Below, piece by piece: positions 51,975-61,839 of a stretch of DNA of 64,000 nucleotides; position 1 is the first letter of the stretch, and each line of letters begins with the position of its first letter. Origin of the DNA: Acetofilamentum sp. Its GTDB lineage: Bacteria > Hydrothermota > 32-111. The position numbers and the translations under genes are program-made. The stretch is taken from assembly GCA_020721805.1 (NCBI GenBank), contig DYMB01000002.1:43899-107898 (forward strand). The letters are read 5' to 3'. The notes beneath the pieces were generated by a model. It saw only the letters and a list, made by a program, of their open reading frames with translations. It ran no database searches and was not told where the DNA came from.

Positions 51975-52933
51975 AGGGAATATAGCTCTTTTTCAACCTT
52001 CTTAACAGTTTCTTCAAGAGAAAGGTTGGATCTTCCACCGGCAGCATAATAGTGCCCTCCACCTTCAAACCTTCTGGCAAAAATATTCGCGTTATACTTT
52101 TCAACTTTGCTCCTGAAAGAAATTCTAACAAGTTTTTCTTCCTCTATCAAAAGGGTTGCAAAATTGACATTTTTAAGATACAACAACTCGTTAACAATAC
52201 CATCAGTGTATTCCAATTTCGCTTTCAACTCTTCAAAATCTTTAAATTTAATATAAGAGTAAACTTTGTCTTCTATAAACTTCATTCTATCTATAACCCT
52301 TGATATGAGTTTTACTTTGGAGATAGGTCTTGACATAAAAACTTCTTTAGATATTTTCTGAATTTCAGCACCATTTTCAAAAAGTTGTGCTGCAAATTTA
52401 AAAGTATCAGAATTTGTATTTTTAAATTTAAAATTTCCAGTATCAGTTATTATTCCAGTATAGAGAGCGTTTGAAATATCTCTGTTTAATTTTAAATTTA
52501 ACTTTTTAAATAATTTTAAAACAATCTCCGCTGTCGAACTGGTATATTTTTCAATGTAATTGTATGTGCCAAAATTTTCGTTTGAATCGTGGTGGTCGAT
52601 GTTGATCAAAATAATATTTTCATTTTTTTTTATAATTTCATTTATGAATTTTTCAGTTTTTTCCCCTACCCTTTCTATGTTTGAGATATCCAAAGTTATT
52701 AACAGATCAAATTTTTTAGTTGTTGATGGCGGTGTTGATATAAACTGCTGTCCATTAAGAAATTGAAAAATTTCTGGAACGGGATCCTCGTTCACGCAGT
52801 AAACATTTTTTTTTAATCTTTTCAAACCAAGCAAAAGTCCTATCTGAGAGCCTATCGAATCCCCATCTGGTCTTTTATGTGAAACTATAAGAATTCTTTT
52901 CGATCTTTTTATGGTATCAACTATTTTCTTCAT
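51971..52933 (-). CDS. nrnA: DHH/DHHA1 phosphoesterase, NrnA-type nanoRNase/pAp phosphatase
   Basis: NrnA degrades very short RNA and dephosphorylates pAp. The motifs are SHKRPDGDSIGSQIG, LLITLDISN, INIDHHDSNENFG (DHH), the alanine or tyrosine signature TGIITDTGNF, and the DHHA1 motif FEGGGHYYAAGG. Length 320 is typical. It follows rbfA, a neighbour order (infB, rbfA, nrnA) common in many bacteria. It overlaps rbfA by 17 bp. The assignment to NrnA rather than another DHH enzyme rests on length and context. Confidence 0.9.
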   Translation of the reverse strand: MKKIVDTIKRSKRILIVSHKRPDGDSIGSQIGLLLGLKRLKKNVYCVNEDPVPEIFQFLNGQQFISTPPSTTKKFDLLITLDISNIERVGEKTEKFINEIIKKNENIILINIDHHDSNENFGTYNYIEKYTSSTAEIVLKLFKKLNLKLNRDISNALYTGIITDTGNFKFKNTNSDTFKFAAQLFENGAEIQKISKEVFMSRPISKVKLISRVIDRMKFIEDKVYSYIKFKDFEELKAKLEYTDGIVNELLYLKNVNFATLLIEEEKLVRISFRSKVEKYNANIFARRFEGGGHYYAAGGRSNLSLEETVKKVEKELYSL

Positions 52934-53261
52934 CTTTTAACTTCCTCAAAATATTTTCCATCCTTAACTGATATTCAATACCTTCATCATATTTGAATTC
53001 TATCTGGGGGGTTTTTCTTATATTTAACATCTCACTTATATGCCCTCTGAAAAATCCTTTTGCTTTTTCAAGATGAACTGAAATATAATCCTTTCTTTTA
53101 TGTGAAATGTAGAAAATGGTTGCATATTTAAGATCATCAGTTAATTCGACTCGTGTGAATGTTATAAGTTTTAATTTTGGATCCTTTACATATTCCAGAG
53201 AATTGGCTACAACCTTTAAAATCTCGGATTCAATTCTTTTGTGTCTTCTTTCGCTCACCAT
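52917..53261 (-). CDS. rbfA: Ribosome-binding factor A
   Basis: RbfA is a 30S maturation factor with a KH-like fold. SERRHKRIESEILKVVANSL at the start, ITFTRVELTDDLKYATIFYI in the middle and RKTPQIEFKYDEGIEYQLRM near the end are diagnostic. Length 114 is typical. It sits in the conserved nusA-infB-rbfA order, overlapping the DUF503 gene by 7 bp and nrnA by 17 bp. Confidence 0.95.
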   Translation of the reverse strand: MVSERRHKRIESEILKVVANSLEYVKDPKLKLITFTRVELTDDLKYATIFYISHKRKDYISVHLEKAKGFFRGHISEMLNIRKTPQIEFKYDEGIEYQLRMENILRKLKDEENS

Positions 53262-53536
53262 ACACTCAACTCACTTTTTACTATTAACACTAAAGGATTA
53301 GATTCAATAAAGTTTAAAACCTCTTTCAACTGTTGATCGTTAAATTTCGCATCATTTGAGACTATAACTATACCTATTATACTTTTTTTCAAAGAATCAT
53401 CATTATCTATCTGCGAGATTGAAACATTATATCTATTTTTTATCCTTTCTATAAGTGATTTAACAACTCTTCGTTTATCTTTCAAAGATTGAGATTCTTT
53501 TAAAAACAATTCTACTTTTAAAGAAGTTATTCTCAT
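53255..53536 (-). CDS. DUF503 (YlxP-like) protein
   Basis: This 93-residue protein has the DUF503 pattern: VELFLKESQSLKDKRRVVKSL, then LIERIKNRYNVSISQID and a C-terminal LNFIESNP. DUF503 members (YlxP) often lie between infB and rbfA and have been linked to ribosome assembly. The infB stop and this ATG share one base (TGATG), so I prefer the ATG at 53536 over the TTG three bases upstream. Confidence 0.88.
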   Translation of the reverse strand: MRITSLKVELFLKESQSLKDKRRVVKSLIERIKNRYNVSISQIDNDDSLKKSIIGIVIVSNDAKFNDQQLKEVLNFIESNPLVLIVKSELSVW

Positions 53537-56262
53537 CAATATGTTTTTTCAACCTTAATGATACATTTAAAAATATCATCCTTCTGAACATCATCGAATC
53601 CATCCAGAAGAAGAGCACATTCGTATCCGGATTCGACTTCTTTAACATCATCTTTGAATCTTTTTAAAGATTTTATCGGATAAAGTCCAAGATCAGAACC
53701 ATTTCTCAATACATTTATTGCGCCATTTCTCACTATTTTACCATCAAGCACATAAAGACCTGCGATGGTGCCAACTTTTGATATTTTAAAAATCTCTCTA
53801 ACCTCTGCGGTTCCTATGATCCTGTTTTCGTAGATAACCTCTTTAAAAGATTTTATAGCATTTTTAATATCATCTATAACATCATAGATTATATTATACT
53901 GTTTTATTATTATTCCTTCGGTTTTTGCTTTCGATTTAGCGTTTGGATCTATTGATGTATCAAAAGCTATTATCATTCCTTTTGAAGCTATGGCAGCGTT
54001 GACATCGTTTTCTGTAACTATTCCAACATCCTTTAAAATCACATTAACAATGGCATCCTCATTTGAGAGCATCTGCAAAGAATCAGCGAGTGCTTCTATG
54101 GAACCATAAGATTTTCCTTTTATGATCATATTCAACTCTTTTTTCTTCATTATTTCAAGTTGTTTCTCAAACCCGTCAAGTGAAGTTATCTCTCTTTTTT
54201 TCAAAAGTTGTTCCTTGTATGCAAAATATCTTTCTCTTGCCATCTCTTTTGCGATCTTTTCATTTTCAACGGTTGTTAGAATATCTCCAACCTCAGGTAG
54301 TTCATTCGCACCAACAACCATAACCGGTATTCCCGGAGTAGCATTTTGAATCTCTTCTTTAAATTCATTCAATATTTTACGAACCTTACCAAATACTTTC
54401 CCGACGACAAAATAAGCATCTTTTTTCAATGTTCCCTTTTGAATGATACAGTTGAATATGGAACCAAGCCCTTTTGCCTGTTTTATTTCAATAACGGTTC
54501 CTTTAACAGGACCTTCAACTGGTGCCTTCAAATCAAGTATCTCTGAGTGAAATGCTATAGTTTCAAGAAGTTCATTAACATTTTTACCAGTTTTTGCAGA
54601 GATTGCAACGGAAGGAACATTTCCGCCAAACTCTTCAAGCACGACATTAATATTTAAAAGTTCTCTTTTTACTTTTCCTATATCAGCATCAGGAAGATCT
54701 ATTTTATTTATAACTATAATAAATGGAACATTCGCAAGTTTAGCATGATTTATCGCTTCAATAGTTTGTGGTTGAACACCATCTATTGCGGAAACAACTA
54801 TGAGTGCTATATCGGTTATCTGTGCCCCTCTTGCACGCATAGCAGTAAAAGCTTCGTGTCCTGGTGTATCGAGAAAAGTTATCAGACCATGTTTTGTTTG
54901 AACAGTGTATGCTCCCAGATCCTGTGTTATCTTACCATGTTCAGAATCGGCTATCCTTGAATTTCTAAGATAATCTATAAGTGTTGTTTTACCATGATCA
55001 ACATGTCCCATTATGGTTATCACTGGTGGCCTTTTATAAAGTTCATACTCTGTTTTATCCTCTTCCTTTTCCTCATCTTTTTTTGCTTCGATTTTAGAGC
55101 TGATTTTTTCTACTTCATAACCAAATTCCATAAGAAGTACTGATGCGGTTTCAAAATCGATTCTTTGATTTATTGTTACCATCAAGCCAAGTTCAATACC
55201 CTTTTCGATCATTTCAACTGGATCAACATTGATCCTCTCCGCGAGTTCTGAAACAACTATAAAATCTGAAATGGAAATTTTCTTTGTCTCTTCATTTTGT
55301 GTAACATCTTTTTGTTTCTCTTTGTATTTTTTCCTATGTGATAATTCTCCAGCTTTTATCGCCTTTATAGTTTGTTGAATAAATTTTTCAACTATCTTTT
55401 CATCTATTATTTTTTTCTTTTTTCCCTTTTTACCCTTTGTTATCTCTTCTGAGTTTATAAATTTTTTATCCTTGTCTAAAACAGGCCTAACTTCTTCAAA
55501 TCTATTTTTTGTAAAATATCCATTGTTTTTATATTTAAAATCTTTTTTTTCTCTTTTTTCAAATTGTTCAAATCTTTTTTCGGTAGGTTTGGCAGTCTCG
55601 GCTGTCTCTTCCTCTTTTCTTTCTATTTTAATTTCTTCCATCATTTTAACATCAAATATTTTTGAATCCTTTTTGTTCTCCTCTTCATTTCTTTTAGATT
55701 CAAATTTTTTCTTCTCTTCAATATTTAAGATATTTTCCACTTCAACCGATTTCTTTTCTTCAACAGGAATCTCTCTCTCTTCCTCAGCTTCGTTCTCTTC
55801 TTCTTTTTTTTCTATCACTGGAATCTCTTCGCTTTTCTCATCTTCGTTTGAATCTTCGTAATGTGAAAACTTTATTTTTCTTTTCTGTTGGGAAACCGAG
55901 GATTGCATTTCATCTTTCGTTTCTTCTTTTTCTTCAGTTTGTTCCTCTTTTACTTTTTTTACAACTTTCTTTTTCTTTTCTTCTGTTAAAGGTTTTTTAC
56001 TTACACGCTTTGAAACTTTTTTCTTTTTTACCTCTTCCTTTTTTTCATTCGATTTTTTAGTTTTATTTTTTACTATTTTTTTTGCTTTTTCTTTAAAAGT
56101 GTTTTTTATTTCATCAACAAGGTTTGGTTCAATAAGAGTATCTTTATCGACCTTTTTCAAATCTGAAGTCTCGTTAAGATATTCAAGTATAGTATCGACT
56201 TTAACTTTTATCTGTTTTGCTATTTCTGATACAGTCAAACTTTGTTTTTTCTTACTCGCCAT
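53536..56262 (-). CDS. infB: Translation initiation factor IF-2
   Basis: IF-2 is the GTPase that brings initiator tRNA to the ribosome. The N-terminus has an IF2_N-like segment ([21 protein letters not shown]). A very long Lys/Glu-rich low-complexity region follows, then a second IF2_N-like helix set, and the G domain with [24 protein letters not shown] and INKIDLPDA. Domains II-IV complete it. I place the start at the ATG at 56262 (MASKKKQ), preceded by AGGGAG; an ATG 36 bp upstream lacks a site. It overlaps nusA by 11 bp. Length is 908 residues. Confidence 0.96.
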   Translation of the reverse strand: MASKKKQSLTVSEIAKQIKVKVDTILEYLNETSDLKKVDKDTLIEPNLVDEIKNTFKEKAKKIVKNKTKKSNEKKEEVKKKKVSKRVSKKPLTEEKKKKVVKKVKEEQTEEKEETKDEMQSSVSQQKRKIKFSHYEDSNEDEKSEEIPVIEKKEEENEAEEEREIPVEEKKSVEVENILNIEEKKKFESKRNEEENKKDSKIFDVKMMEEIKIERKEEETAETAKPTEKRFEQFEKREKKDFKYKNNGYFTKNRFEEVRPVLDKDKKFINSEEITKGKKGKKKKIIDEKIVEKFIQQTIKAIKAGELSHRKKYKEKQKDVTQNEETKKISISDFIVVSELAERINVDPVEMIEKGIELGLMVTINQRIDFETASVLLMEFGYEVEKISSKIEAKKDEEKEEDKTEYELYKRPPVITIMGHVDHGKTTLIDYLRNSRIADSEHGKITQDLGAYTVQTKHGLITFLDTPGHEAFTAMRARGAQITDIALIVVSAIDGVQPQTIEAINHAKLANVPFIIVINKIDLPDADIGKVKRELLNINVVLEEFGGNVPSVAISAKTGKNVNELLETIAFHSEILDLKAPVEGPVKGTVIEIKQAKGLGSIFNCIIQKGTLKKDAYFVVGKVFGKVRKILNEFKEEIQNATPGIPVMVVGANELPEVGDILTTVENEKIAKEMARERYFAYKEQLLKKREITSLDGFEKQLEIMKKKELNMIIKGKSYGSIEALADSLQMLSNEDAIVNVILKDVGIVTENDVNAAIASKGMIIAFDTSIDPNAKSKAKTEGIIIKQYNIIYDVIDDIKNAIKSFKEVIYENRIIGTAEVREIFKISKVGTIAGLYVLDGKIVRNGAINVLRNGSDLGLYPIKSLKRFKDDVKEVESGYECALLLDGFDDVQKDDIFKCIIKVEKTY

Positions 56263-57550
56263 TATTTTTCTCCCTATCTTTAAGATACTGTTGAGCACTT
56301 TTCATTATTTTTTCTGCAGTTTTATGACCAAGTCCTTGAATCTTTTCAAGTTCATCAACACCCTTTTCAATTATCTCTTCAACATTTTTATAACCAGCGG
56401 AAACAAGTTTTTCCTTTTGATTTTCAGTTATATCCCTTAAAAGATATATAGGATTGATATTCTGATTTTTTTCAACTTCCTCTTTAAATTCATTTTCAGA
56501 TATTACCTGTAACTTCCATCCTGTAAGTCTTGAAGCCAACTCAACATTTACTCCATCCTTACCGATAGCTTTTGCATGAGTATCATCCTTTACAACAAGT
56601 TTCATAGTTTTCATCTCTTCATTTTTAAAAGCTCTTAAAACAATACCGGGAGATATGACCCTTTGTGCATACAATGTTGGGTCAGATGACCATTGAATTA
56701 TATCTATATGTTCATTGTTCAATTCTTTTATTATTGTATGGATCCTTGATCCTTTAACTCCCACACATGCTCCAACAGGATCTATTTTGTCATCAACCGA
56801 CATAATGGATATCTTTGCTCTTACTCCAGGAACCCTTGCAATACCTTTTATTATAACTGAACCTTCCTCAATTTCAGGTACTTCAAATTCTAAAAGTTTT
56901 TGTAAAAATTTGTCCGATTTTCTTGATAGAATAATTTCTGGATCTTTGTTATTATTTTTATTCTTTTTCACCTCTATTATTATGGCTTTAAGCAACTTGC
57001 CCTGTCTATATTTTTCACCTGGAATACCTTCCTCTATTGGCATTTTTGCATCTATTCTTGATAGATTGATATAAACGAATCTTCTATCTATCTTTTTAAT
57101 GTGACCGTTAACAAGTGTATCTATTTTTGTTGTATATTCGTTAAATATCGATTCCCTTTCTTCCTGAAGTACCCTGGAAACTATCATCTGTTTCATTTTA
57201 TTTATGGCGTTTCTTCCTATATTATCAAGATTAAGTTCCTCATAGAATACTCCACCGAGTTTTATCAGATTTTTATATTTATCAGGCACAGCATCTAACG
57301 CTTCCTGATAACTTATTTCAAGATTTGGTTCTTCGACATTTTCAACTATTGTTAGTCCCCTTTCAATTTTGATCTCTCCAGTGGCTTCGTTCATAGAAAC
57401 CTTGTATCTCCCTTCCTCACCAAAATTTTTCATTACGGCAACTTTTAAAGCTTCCTCAACTATTTTAATGAGTGTACTTTTATCAATATTTTTTACCACA
57501 CTTATCTCTTTTATCGCTTCAATGATTTCTCTATCCTGTTCCTTGTTCAC
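56252..57550 (-). CDS. nusA: Transcription termination/antitermination factor NusA
   Basis: NusA binds RNA polymerase and controls pausing. The N-terminal domain (EQDREIIEAIKEISVVKNID), S1 domain (KIDTLVNGHIKKIDRRFVYI), two KH domains (VPGVRAKISIMS, VDPVGACVGVKGSRI-type sequence) and a C-terminal helix-hairpin segment (VDELEKIQGLGHKTAEKIMK) are in order. I place the start at GTG 57550, five bases after a perfect AGGAGG. Upstream in-frame sequence is only the shadow of rimP. Length is 432. Confidence 0.95.
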   Translation of the reverse strand: MNKEQDREIIEAIKEISVVKNIDKSTLIKIVEEALKVAVMKNFGEEGRYKVSMNEATGEIKIERGLTIVENVEEPNLEISYQEALDAVPDKYKNLIKLGGVFYEELNLDNIGRNAINKMKQMIVSRVLQEERESIFNEYTTKIDTLVNGHIKKIDRRFVYINLSRIDAKMPIEEGIPGEKYRQGKLLKAIIIEVKKNKNNNKDPEIILSRKSDKFLQKLLEFEVPEIEEGSVIIKGIARVPGVRAKISIMSVDDKIDPVGACVGVKGSRIHTIIKELNNEHIDIIQWSSDPTLYAQRVISPGIVLRAFKNEEMKTMKLVVKDDTHAKAIGKDGVNVELASRLTGWKLQVISENEFKEEVEKNQNINPIYLLRDITENQKEKLVSAGYKNVEEIIEKGVDELEKIQGLGHKTAEKIMKSAQQYLKDREKNNGE

Positions 57551-57551
57551 T

Positions 57552-57830
57552 TTACCTCCTATCTTTTTCCTCTCCGGGAGATGATACTTCAAGAGTATAA
57601 TTTTTGTTAAAGATTTTTTCAACATCCAGTAAAATTTCAAACTCTTTATGAAACTCTTCAAGATCCTTTAAATTTATACCACCTTCCTTATCAAGATAAA
57701 TTCTTATAAGAGGACTGGCATTTTTAGAAATAAAGAGTTTTTTGAGTACAATTTTTTTCTCAAGATAATCTTCCCTTTTTAGTAATCTTTCAATAAGATT
57801 TTTAACTTTTTCTTCTTTTTCTTCAAACAT
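57552..57830 (-). CDS. rimP: RimP-like ribosome maturation factor, N-terminal domain only
   Basis: Position ahead of nusA and the signature YTLEVSSPG identify RimP (DUF150), which helps 30S assembly. The protein is only 92 residues and stops after SSPGEEKDRR; normal RimP is about 150 and continues SSPGLDRPL into an SH3-like C-terminal domain. The stop lies inside the AGGAGG site of nusA, so no room remains for the missing half and no frameshifted remnant is visible downstream. It seems to be a naturally reduced form. It overlaps proS by 8 bp. Confidence 0.82.
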   Translation of the reverse strand: MFEEKEEKVKNLIERLLKREDYLEKKIVLKKLFISKNASPLIRIYLDKEGGINLKDLEEFHKEFEILLDVEKIFNKNYTLEVSSPGEEKDRR

Positions 57831-59529
57831 TATATCTCTCCATTTCTTCTTCTATCAATTTTTTTATTTTATCATAAACCTGTTCTTTATCAACATTGAA
57901 TCTTTCACCATCCCTTCTTCTAACTATCTCTACAACACCATCTTTAAGAAACCTGTTTCCATATATCACTTTAAAAGGTATTCCAATAAGATCGGCATCT
58001 TTAAATTTGTTTCCTGGAGAAATATCCCTATCATCTATTATAGCATCATAGTGTGAAAATTTTTTATAGAGATTTTCAGATTGATTATAGATCTTCTCAT
58101 CGCTAATATTAATGGGAATTATTATTATCTTGAATGGAGCTACGGTTATAGGCCAGATCATACCATCCTTATCGTTGTTCTGTTCTAAAATTGTTGATGC
58201 TATTCTTCCAAGTCCTATGCCATAGGAACCCATAACGATAGGTTTCCTTTCTCCAGAACTATCTATAAACTCAGCCTTCATAGATTCAGAATATTTTGTC
58301 CCAAGTTGAAAAATATGCCCTATCTCTATGCTTTTTTTGATTTCAAGAGGTCCTTTGCAAACTTCACACCTGTCAAACTCTTTTATTTTTATAAGATCAA
58401 CGAATTTTACATTTTTAATATCTCTCTCTATGTTGATATTTTTAAAATGATAATCTTTTCTGTTGGCTCCCGAGATCATTCCCTTTCTATTCTTTAAAGA
58501 TAAATCCGCAAATACCGGGTATGAAAGATTGACAGGGGAAATGTAACCTTTAGGAGCGTTGCAATACTTTTCAATCTCTTCATCTGTAGCGTATCTAAAA
58601 GGCTCTTTGAAAATAAGTTCAAGTTTATTATCATCAACATCCCTATCACCGGGAACAAGTAAAAAGACCGGATTACTCTTAACTATTATCAGAATCGATT
58701 TAAAAAGTTTATTCTTTTCAACATTTAGAAATTGACTTATATTTTCTATGGTGCCTTCAACAGGTGTATGGATATCTTCCAGCATTCCATCCTCATCATC
58801 AAAAACTTCAAGATATGGTCTTGCCACTTCAGTATTGAAAGCTTTATTGCAACTATTACATATGACGATATTGTCCTCTCCATTTTCAGAAAATGCCATA
58901 AACTCCTGTGATTTTTTACCACCCATCAGCCCACTCGCTGCATCGACTATAACAAAATTTAATCCACACCTTTTGAATATACGGATGTATGCTTCCCTGT
59001 GTTTTTCGTAGGAAATGTTTAAACCATCATAATCCTTATCAAGAGAGTATGAATCTTTCATCTCAAACTGTCTAACCCTTAACAATCCGCTTTTTGGTCT
59101 TGGTTCATCCCTGAACTTTGTTTGGATCTGATACCATATCTGAGGAAGATCCCTATAAGATTTTATCTCTTTTCTTGCAAGATCTGTTATAATCTCTTCA
59201 TGTGTAGGAGACATTGCGAAATCTCTTCCTTTTCTATCTTTTACTCTAAACATCTCCTCACCAAAATCATTCCATCTACCACTCTCTTCCCAAACCTCTT
59301 TTGGTGTCAAAACTGGAAGAAGAAGTTCCTGACCTCCTATTCTATCCATCTCCTCTTTTATAATCTTTCTTATATTTTCTATAACCATCAATCCGAGTGG
59401 AAGATAAGAATATATTCCAGAAGCGTTCTGCCTTATAAAGCAAGCCCTCAACATCAGTTTATGACTTGGTATCTGGGCATCCTTTGGGATCTCTTTTAAA
59501 CTGTTAAATAAAAAATTTTTCATTCTCAT
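57823..59529 (-). CDS. proS: Prolyl-tRNA synthetase (bacterial type)
   Basis: A class II synthetase with the three motifs: motif 1 around GLMVIENIRKIIKEEMDRIG, motif 2 in QIQTKFRDEPRPKSGLLRVR, REFEMKDSYS-like sequence QFEMKDSYSL, and motif 3 in GSYGIGLGRIASTI. The insertion (editing) domain lies between, from about residue 225 to 400. Length 568 is typical of the bacterial form. The ATG at 59529 has another in-frame ATG two codons later; neither has a strong ribosome site. It lies 2 bp after kbl. Confidence 0.96.
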   Translation of the reverse strand: MRMKNFLFNSLKEIPKDAQIPSHKLMLRACFIRQNASGIYSYLPLGLMVIENIRKIIKEEMDRIGGQELLLPVLTPKEVWEESGRWNDFGEEMFRVKDRKGRDFAMSPTHEEIITDLARKEIKSYRDLPQIWYQIQTKFRDEPRPKSGLLRVRQFEMKDSYSLDKDYDGLNISYEKHREAYIRIFKRCGLNFVIVDAASGLMGGKKSQEFMAFSENGEDNIVICNSCNKAFNTEVARPYLEVFDDEDGMLEDIHTPVEGTIENISQFLNVEKNKLFKSILIIVKSNPVFLLVPGDRDVDDNKLELIFKEPFRYATDEEIEKYCNAPKGYISPVNLSYPVFADLSLKNRKGMISGANRKDYHFKNINIERDIKNVKFVDLIKIKEFDRCEVCKGPLEIKKSIEIGHIFQLGTKYSESMKAEFIDSSGERKPIVMGSYGIGLGRIASTILEQNNDKDGMIWPITVAPFKIIIIPINISDEKIYNQSENLYKKFSHYDAIIDDRDISPGNKFKDADLIGIPFKVIYGNRFLKDGVVEIVRRRDGERFNVDKEQVYDKIKKLIEEEMERYNV

Positions 59530-59531
59530 AA

Positions 59532-60731
59532 TTAAATAACTTTATATTTTTTACCAACTTTTACAAAAGCATCTATAGCTTTATCAAGATGTTTCTTTTC
59601 ATGTGCTGCTGAAATTTGAACTCTAATCCTTGATGTCCCTTTTGGAACAACCGGGTAAAAGAAGCCTATAACATATATGCCCTCGTTTAGCAATTCTTTT
59701 GCGAAAATTTGTGATAATTGTGCGTCGTTCTCAAATTTTGAAAACATTATTGGGACTATAGGATGTATTCCGGGTTTTATATCGAAACCAGATTCACTCA
59801 TACGTTTTCTGAAATATTTTGTGTTCTCTTCGAGTTTATCACGAAGTGATGTTGTTTCAGAGAGCATATTAAATATCTCATATGCTGTGTAAACTATAAC
59901 AGGTGAAAGTGAATTTGAAAAAAGATAAGGTCTTGATCTTTGTCTTAAAATTTCAATTATCTCTTTTCTTCCAGATATAAAACCACCCATAGCACCACCT
60001 AAAGCCTTACCAAGGGTTGAAGTAACTATATCAATTCTATCGATAACATTCATATATTCTATCGTTCCCCTTCCAGTCTTACCTATGAAACCTGTCGCAT
60101 GGGAATCATCGACCATAACCAGTGCATCATATTTTTCAGCGAGTTCAACTATTTTATCCAGTTTCGCTATATCGCCATCCATAGAGAAAACACCGTCAGT
60201 TGCTATCAATCTGTACCTTAACTTCTGTGTATTTTTTAATACCTCTTCGAGTTGTTCCATATTTGAATGTTCATAGACGAAACGCTGAGCTTTACACAAC
60301 CTTGTCCCATCAATTATAGAGGCATGATTCAACCTATCAGAAATCAAAGCATCATTTTCGTTTAAAAGAGGCTCAAAAACACCACCGTTTGCATCAAAAC
60401 AGGCTGCATAAAGAATAGTATCTTCCTTTTGTAAAAATTCGGAAATTTTATCTTCAAGTTTTTTGTGAATATCCATCGTTCCACAGATAAACCTTACGGA
60501 ACTCAACCCATAGCCATATTTTTCAATTCCCTTTTTTGCTATCTTTATAAGTTGTTCACTTCCAGCAAGACCGAGATAGTTGTTTGCACAGAAATTTAAT
60601 ACTCTTCTCCCATCATTCAAACTTATTTCAACACCCTGTTTTGATGTGATGATTCTTTCCTCTTTGTATAGATTATCCTCTCTTATTTTTTGAATTTCCT
60701 TTTGTAAATTCTCTTTAATTTTACCATACAT
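59532..60731 (-). CDS. kbl: Glycine C-acetyltransferase (2-amino-3-ketobutyrate CoA ligase)
   Basis: Kbl splits 2-amino-3-ketobutyrate with CoA into glycine and acetyl-CoA. It is a PLP-dependent alpha-oxoamine synthase. The substrate loop is FCANNYLGLAGS, the PLP Asp/His are in MVDDSHATGFIGKTGRG, and the PLP Lys is in STLGKALGGAMGG. Length 399 is standard. It follows tdh by 12 bp, and the two form the threonine dehydrogenase pathway. An AGGAG site precedes the ATG. Confidence 0.96.
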   Translation of the reverse strand: MYGKIKENLQKEIQKIREDNLYKEERIITSKQGVEISLNDGRRVLNFCANNYLGLAGSEQLIKIAKKGIEKYGYGLSSVRFICGTMDIHKKLEDKISEFLQKEDTILYAACFDANGGVFEPLLNENDALISDRLNHASIIDGTRLCKAQRFVYEHSNMEQLEEVLKNTQKLRYRLIATDGVFSMDGDIAKLDKIVELAEKYDALVMVDDSHATGFIGKTGRGTIEYMNVIDRIDIVTSTLGKALGGAMGGFISGRKEIIEILRQRSRPYLFSNSLSPVIVYTAYEIFNMLSETTSLRDKLEENTKYFRKRMSESGFDIKPGIHPIVPIMFSKFENDAQLSQIFAKELLNEGIYVIGFFYPVVPKGTSRIRVQISAAHEKKHLDKAIDAFVKVGKKYKVI

Positions 60732-60743
60732 ATAAAACTCCTT

Positions 60744-61835
60744 TTACTTTTTAAACTCTTTCAACCTCTCATTCAAAAGATTTTTGTCTGGAAAGAGCAC
60801 TATCTTGGCTGAGGTTCTTGGTATTTTCATCATCTCTTCAAAACCTTTTTCAAAATCATCAAGAGAGAAAAGGTGAGTTATTACAGGTCTAATATCAAGT
60901 TTTTTTGATGAGAGCATATTCTTTACCCTTACCCAGGTATCAAACATCTTTCTACCAGAAATACCATGGATCTGGATTCCTTTAAAAACGATCTGATTGT
61001 TATAGTCTATCTGAAGTTTTTGTTCAGGTGTTATTCCAAAGGCTGAAAATCTACCACCCTTTCTCAAAGAGTTTAACCCTTCTTCAACAGCCTGACTCGC
61101 TCCAGCCATCTCTACAACTATATCCACTCCATAACCATCAGTGTTATCTTTTATAAATGCTACCCTATCCATATCATCTGTTGCTTTTAAAGAAAAATCT
61201 GCTCCCATTTTTTTGCCTATTTCCATGTTAAAATCAAAAACACCGATATGGAAAATTTTTGAAGCACCCGCACATCTTGCGACACCTATCGCAAAGAGTG
61301 CTATTGGACCATCACCGAATATCGCAATTCTTTTACCATATATATTATAATCCTCACCTAAAACGGCATAGGTTGCATTTCCGAGAGGTTCCTGAATGGA
61401 TGCGATTTCTGGTGGTAGTCTCTTATCGTTTACCCATGCTACAGATTCTGGAATAACAGCATACTCTGAAAAAACACCATCCCTATCAACACCGAGTATT
61501 GATCCGTTTGTACAAATATGTTCATTACCGGTCAAACAGTTTAAGCATTTTTTGCAGGGAATGTGTGTTTCCGACGAAATCAAATCTCCAACTTTTACTT
61601 TTTTTACAGATGAGCCTATTTCAACAACCTCACCACAAACCTCATGTCCTAAAGTTTGAGGTATATTCTTTATCCTTGACTGAGACCAGGCATCCCATTT
61701 GTATATATGAACATCCGTTCCACATATACTTGTTGCAAGAACCTTGATAAGTATCTCATCAGAAGAAATTTCTGGTATCTTTATTTCTACGAGTTCTGCC
61801 CCCTTATCTCTTTTTAATTTTCTGACAGCTTTCAT
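60744..61835 (-). CDS. tdh: L-threonine 3-dehydrogenase (zinc, medium-chain)
   Basis: Tdh oxidises threonine to 2-amino-3-ketobutyrate with NAD. It is a zinc MDR enzyme. The catalytic zinc Cys is in TSICGTDVHIY, followed by TLGHEVCGEV. The structural zinc set is CKKCLNC plus the Cys in NEHIC. The NAD loop is IFGDGPIALFAIG. TDH-type features include HIYKWDAWSQ and the late GISGRKMFDTW. Length is 363. It is paired with kbl and preceded by AAGGAG. Confidence 0.95.
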   Translation of the reverse strand: MKAVRKLKRDKGAELVEIKIPEISSDEILIKVLATSICGTDVHIYKWDAWSQSRIKNIPQTLGHEVCGEVVEIGSSVKKVKVGDLISSETHIPCKKCLNCLTGNEHICTNGSILGVDRDGVFSEYAVIPESVAWVNDKRLPPEIASIQEPLGNATYAVLGEDYNIYGKRIAIFGDGPIALFAIGVARCAGASKIFHIGVFDFNMEIGKKMGADFSLKATDDMDRVAFIKDNTDGYGVDIVVEMAGASQAVEEGLNSLRKGGRFSAFGITPEQKLQIDYNNQIVFKGIQIHGISGRKMFDTWVRVKNMLSSKKLDIRPVITHLFSLDDFEKGFEEMMKIPRTSAKIVLFPDKNLLNERLKEFKK

Positions 61836-61839
61836 TTTA

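Noticed and set aside
57551-57661. Upstream in-frame extension of nusA
   Set aside because: The GTG at 57550 has a perfect AGGAGG, the upstream residues do not resemble NusA, and they lie over rimP.
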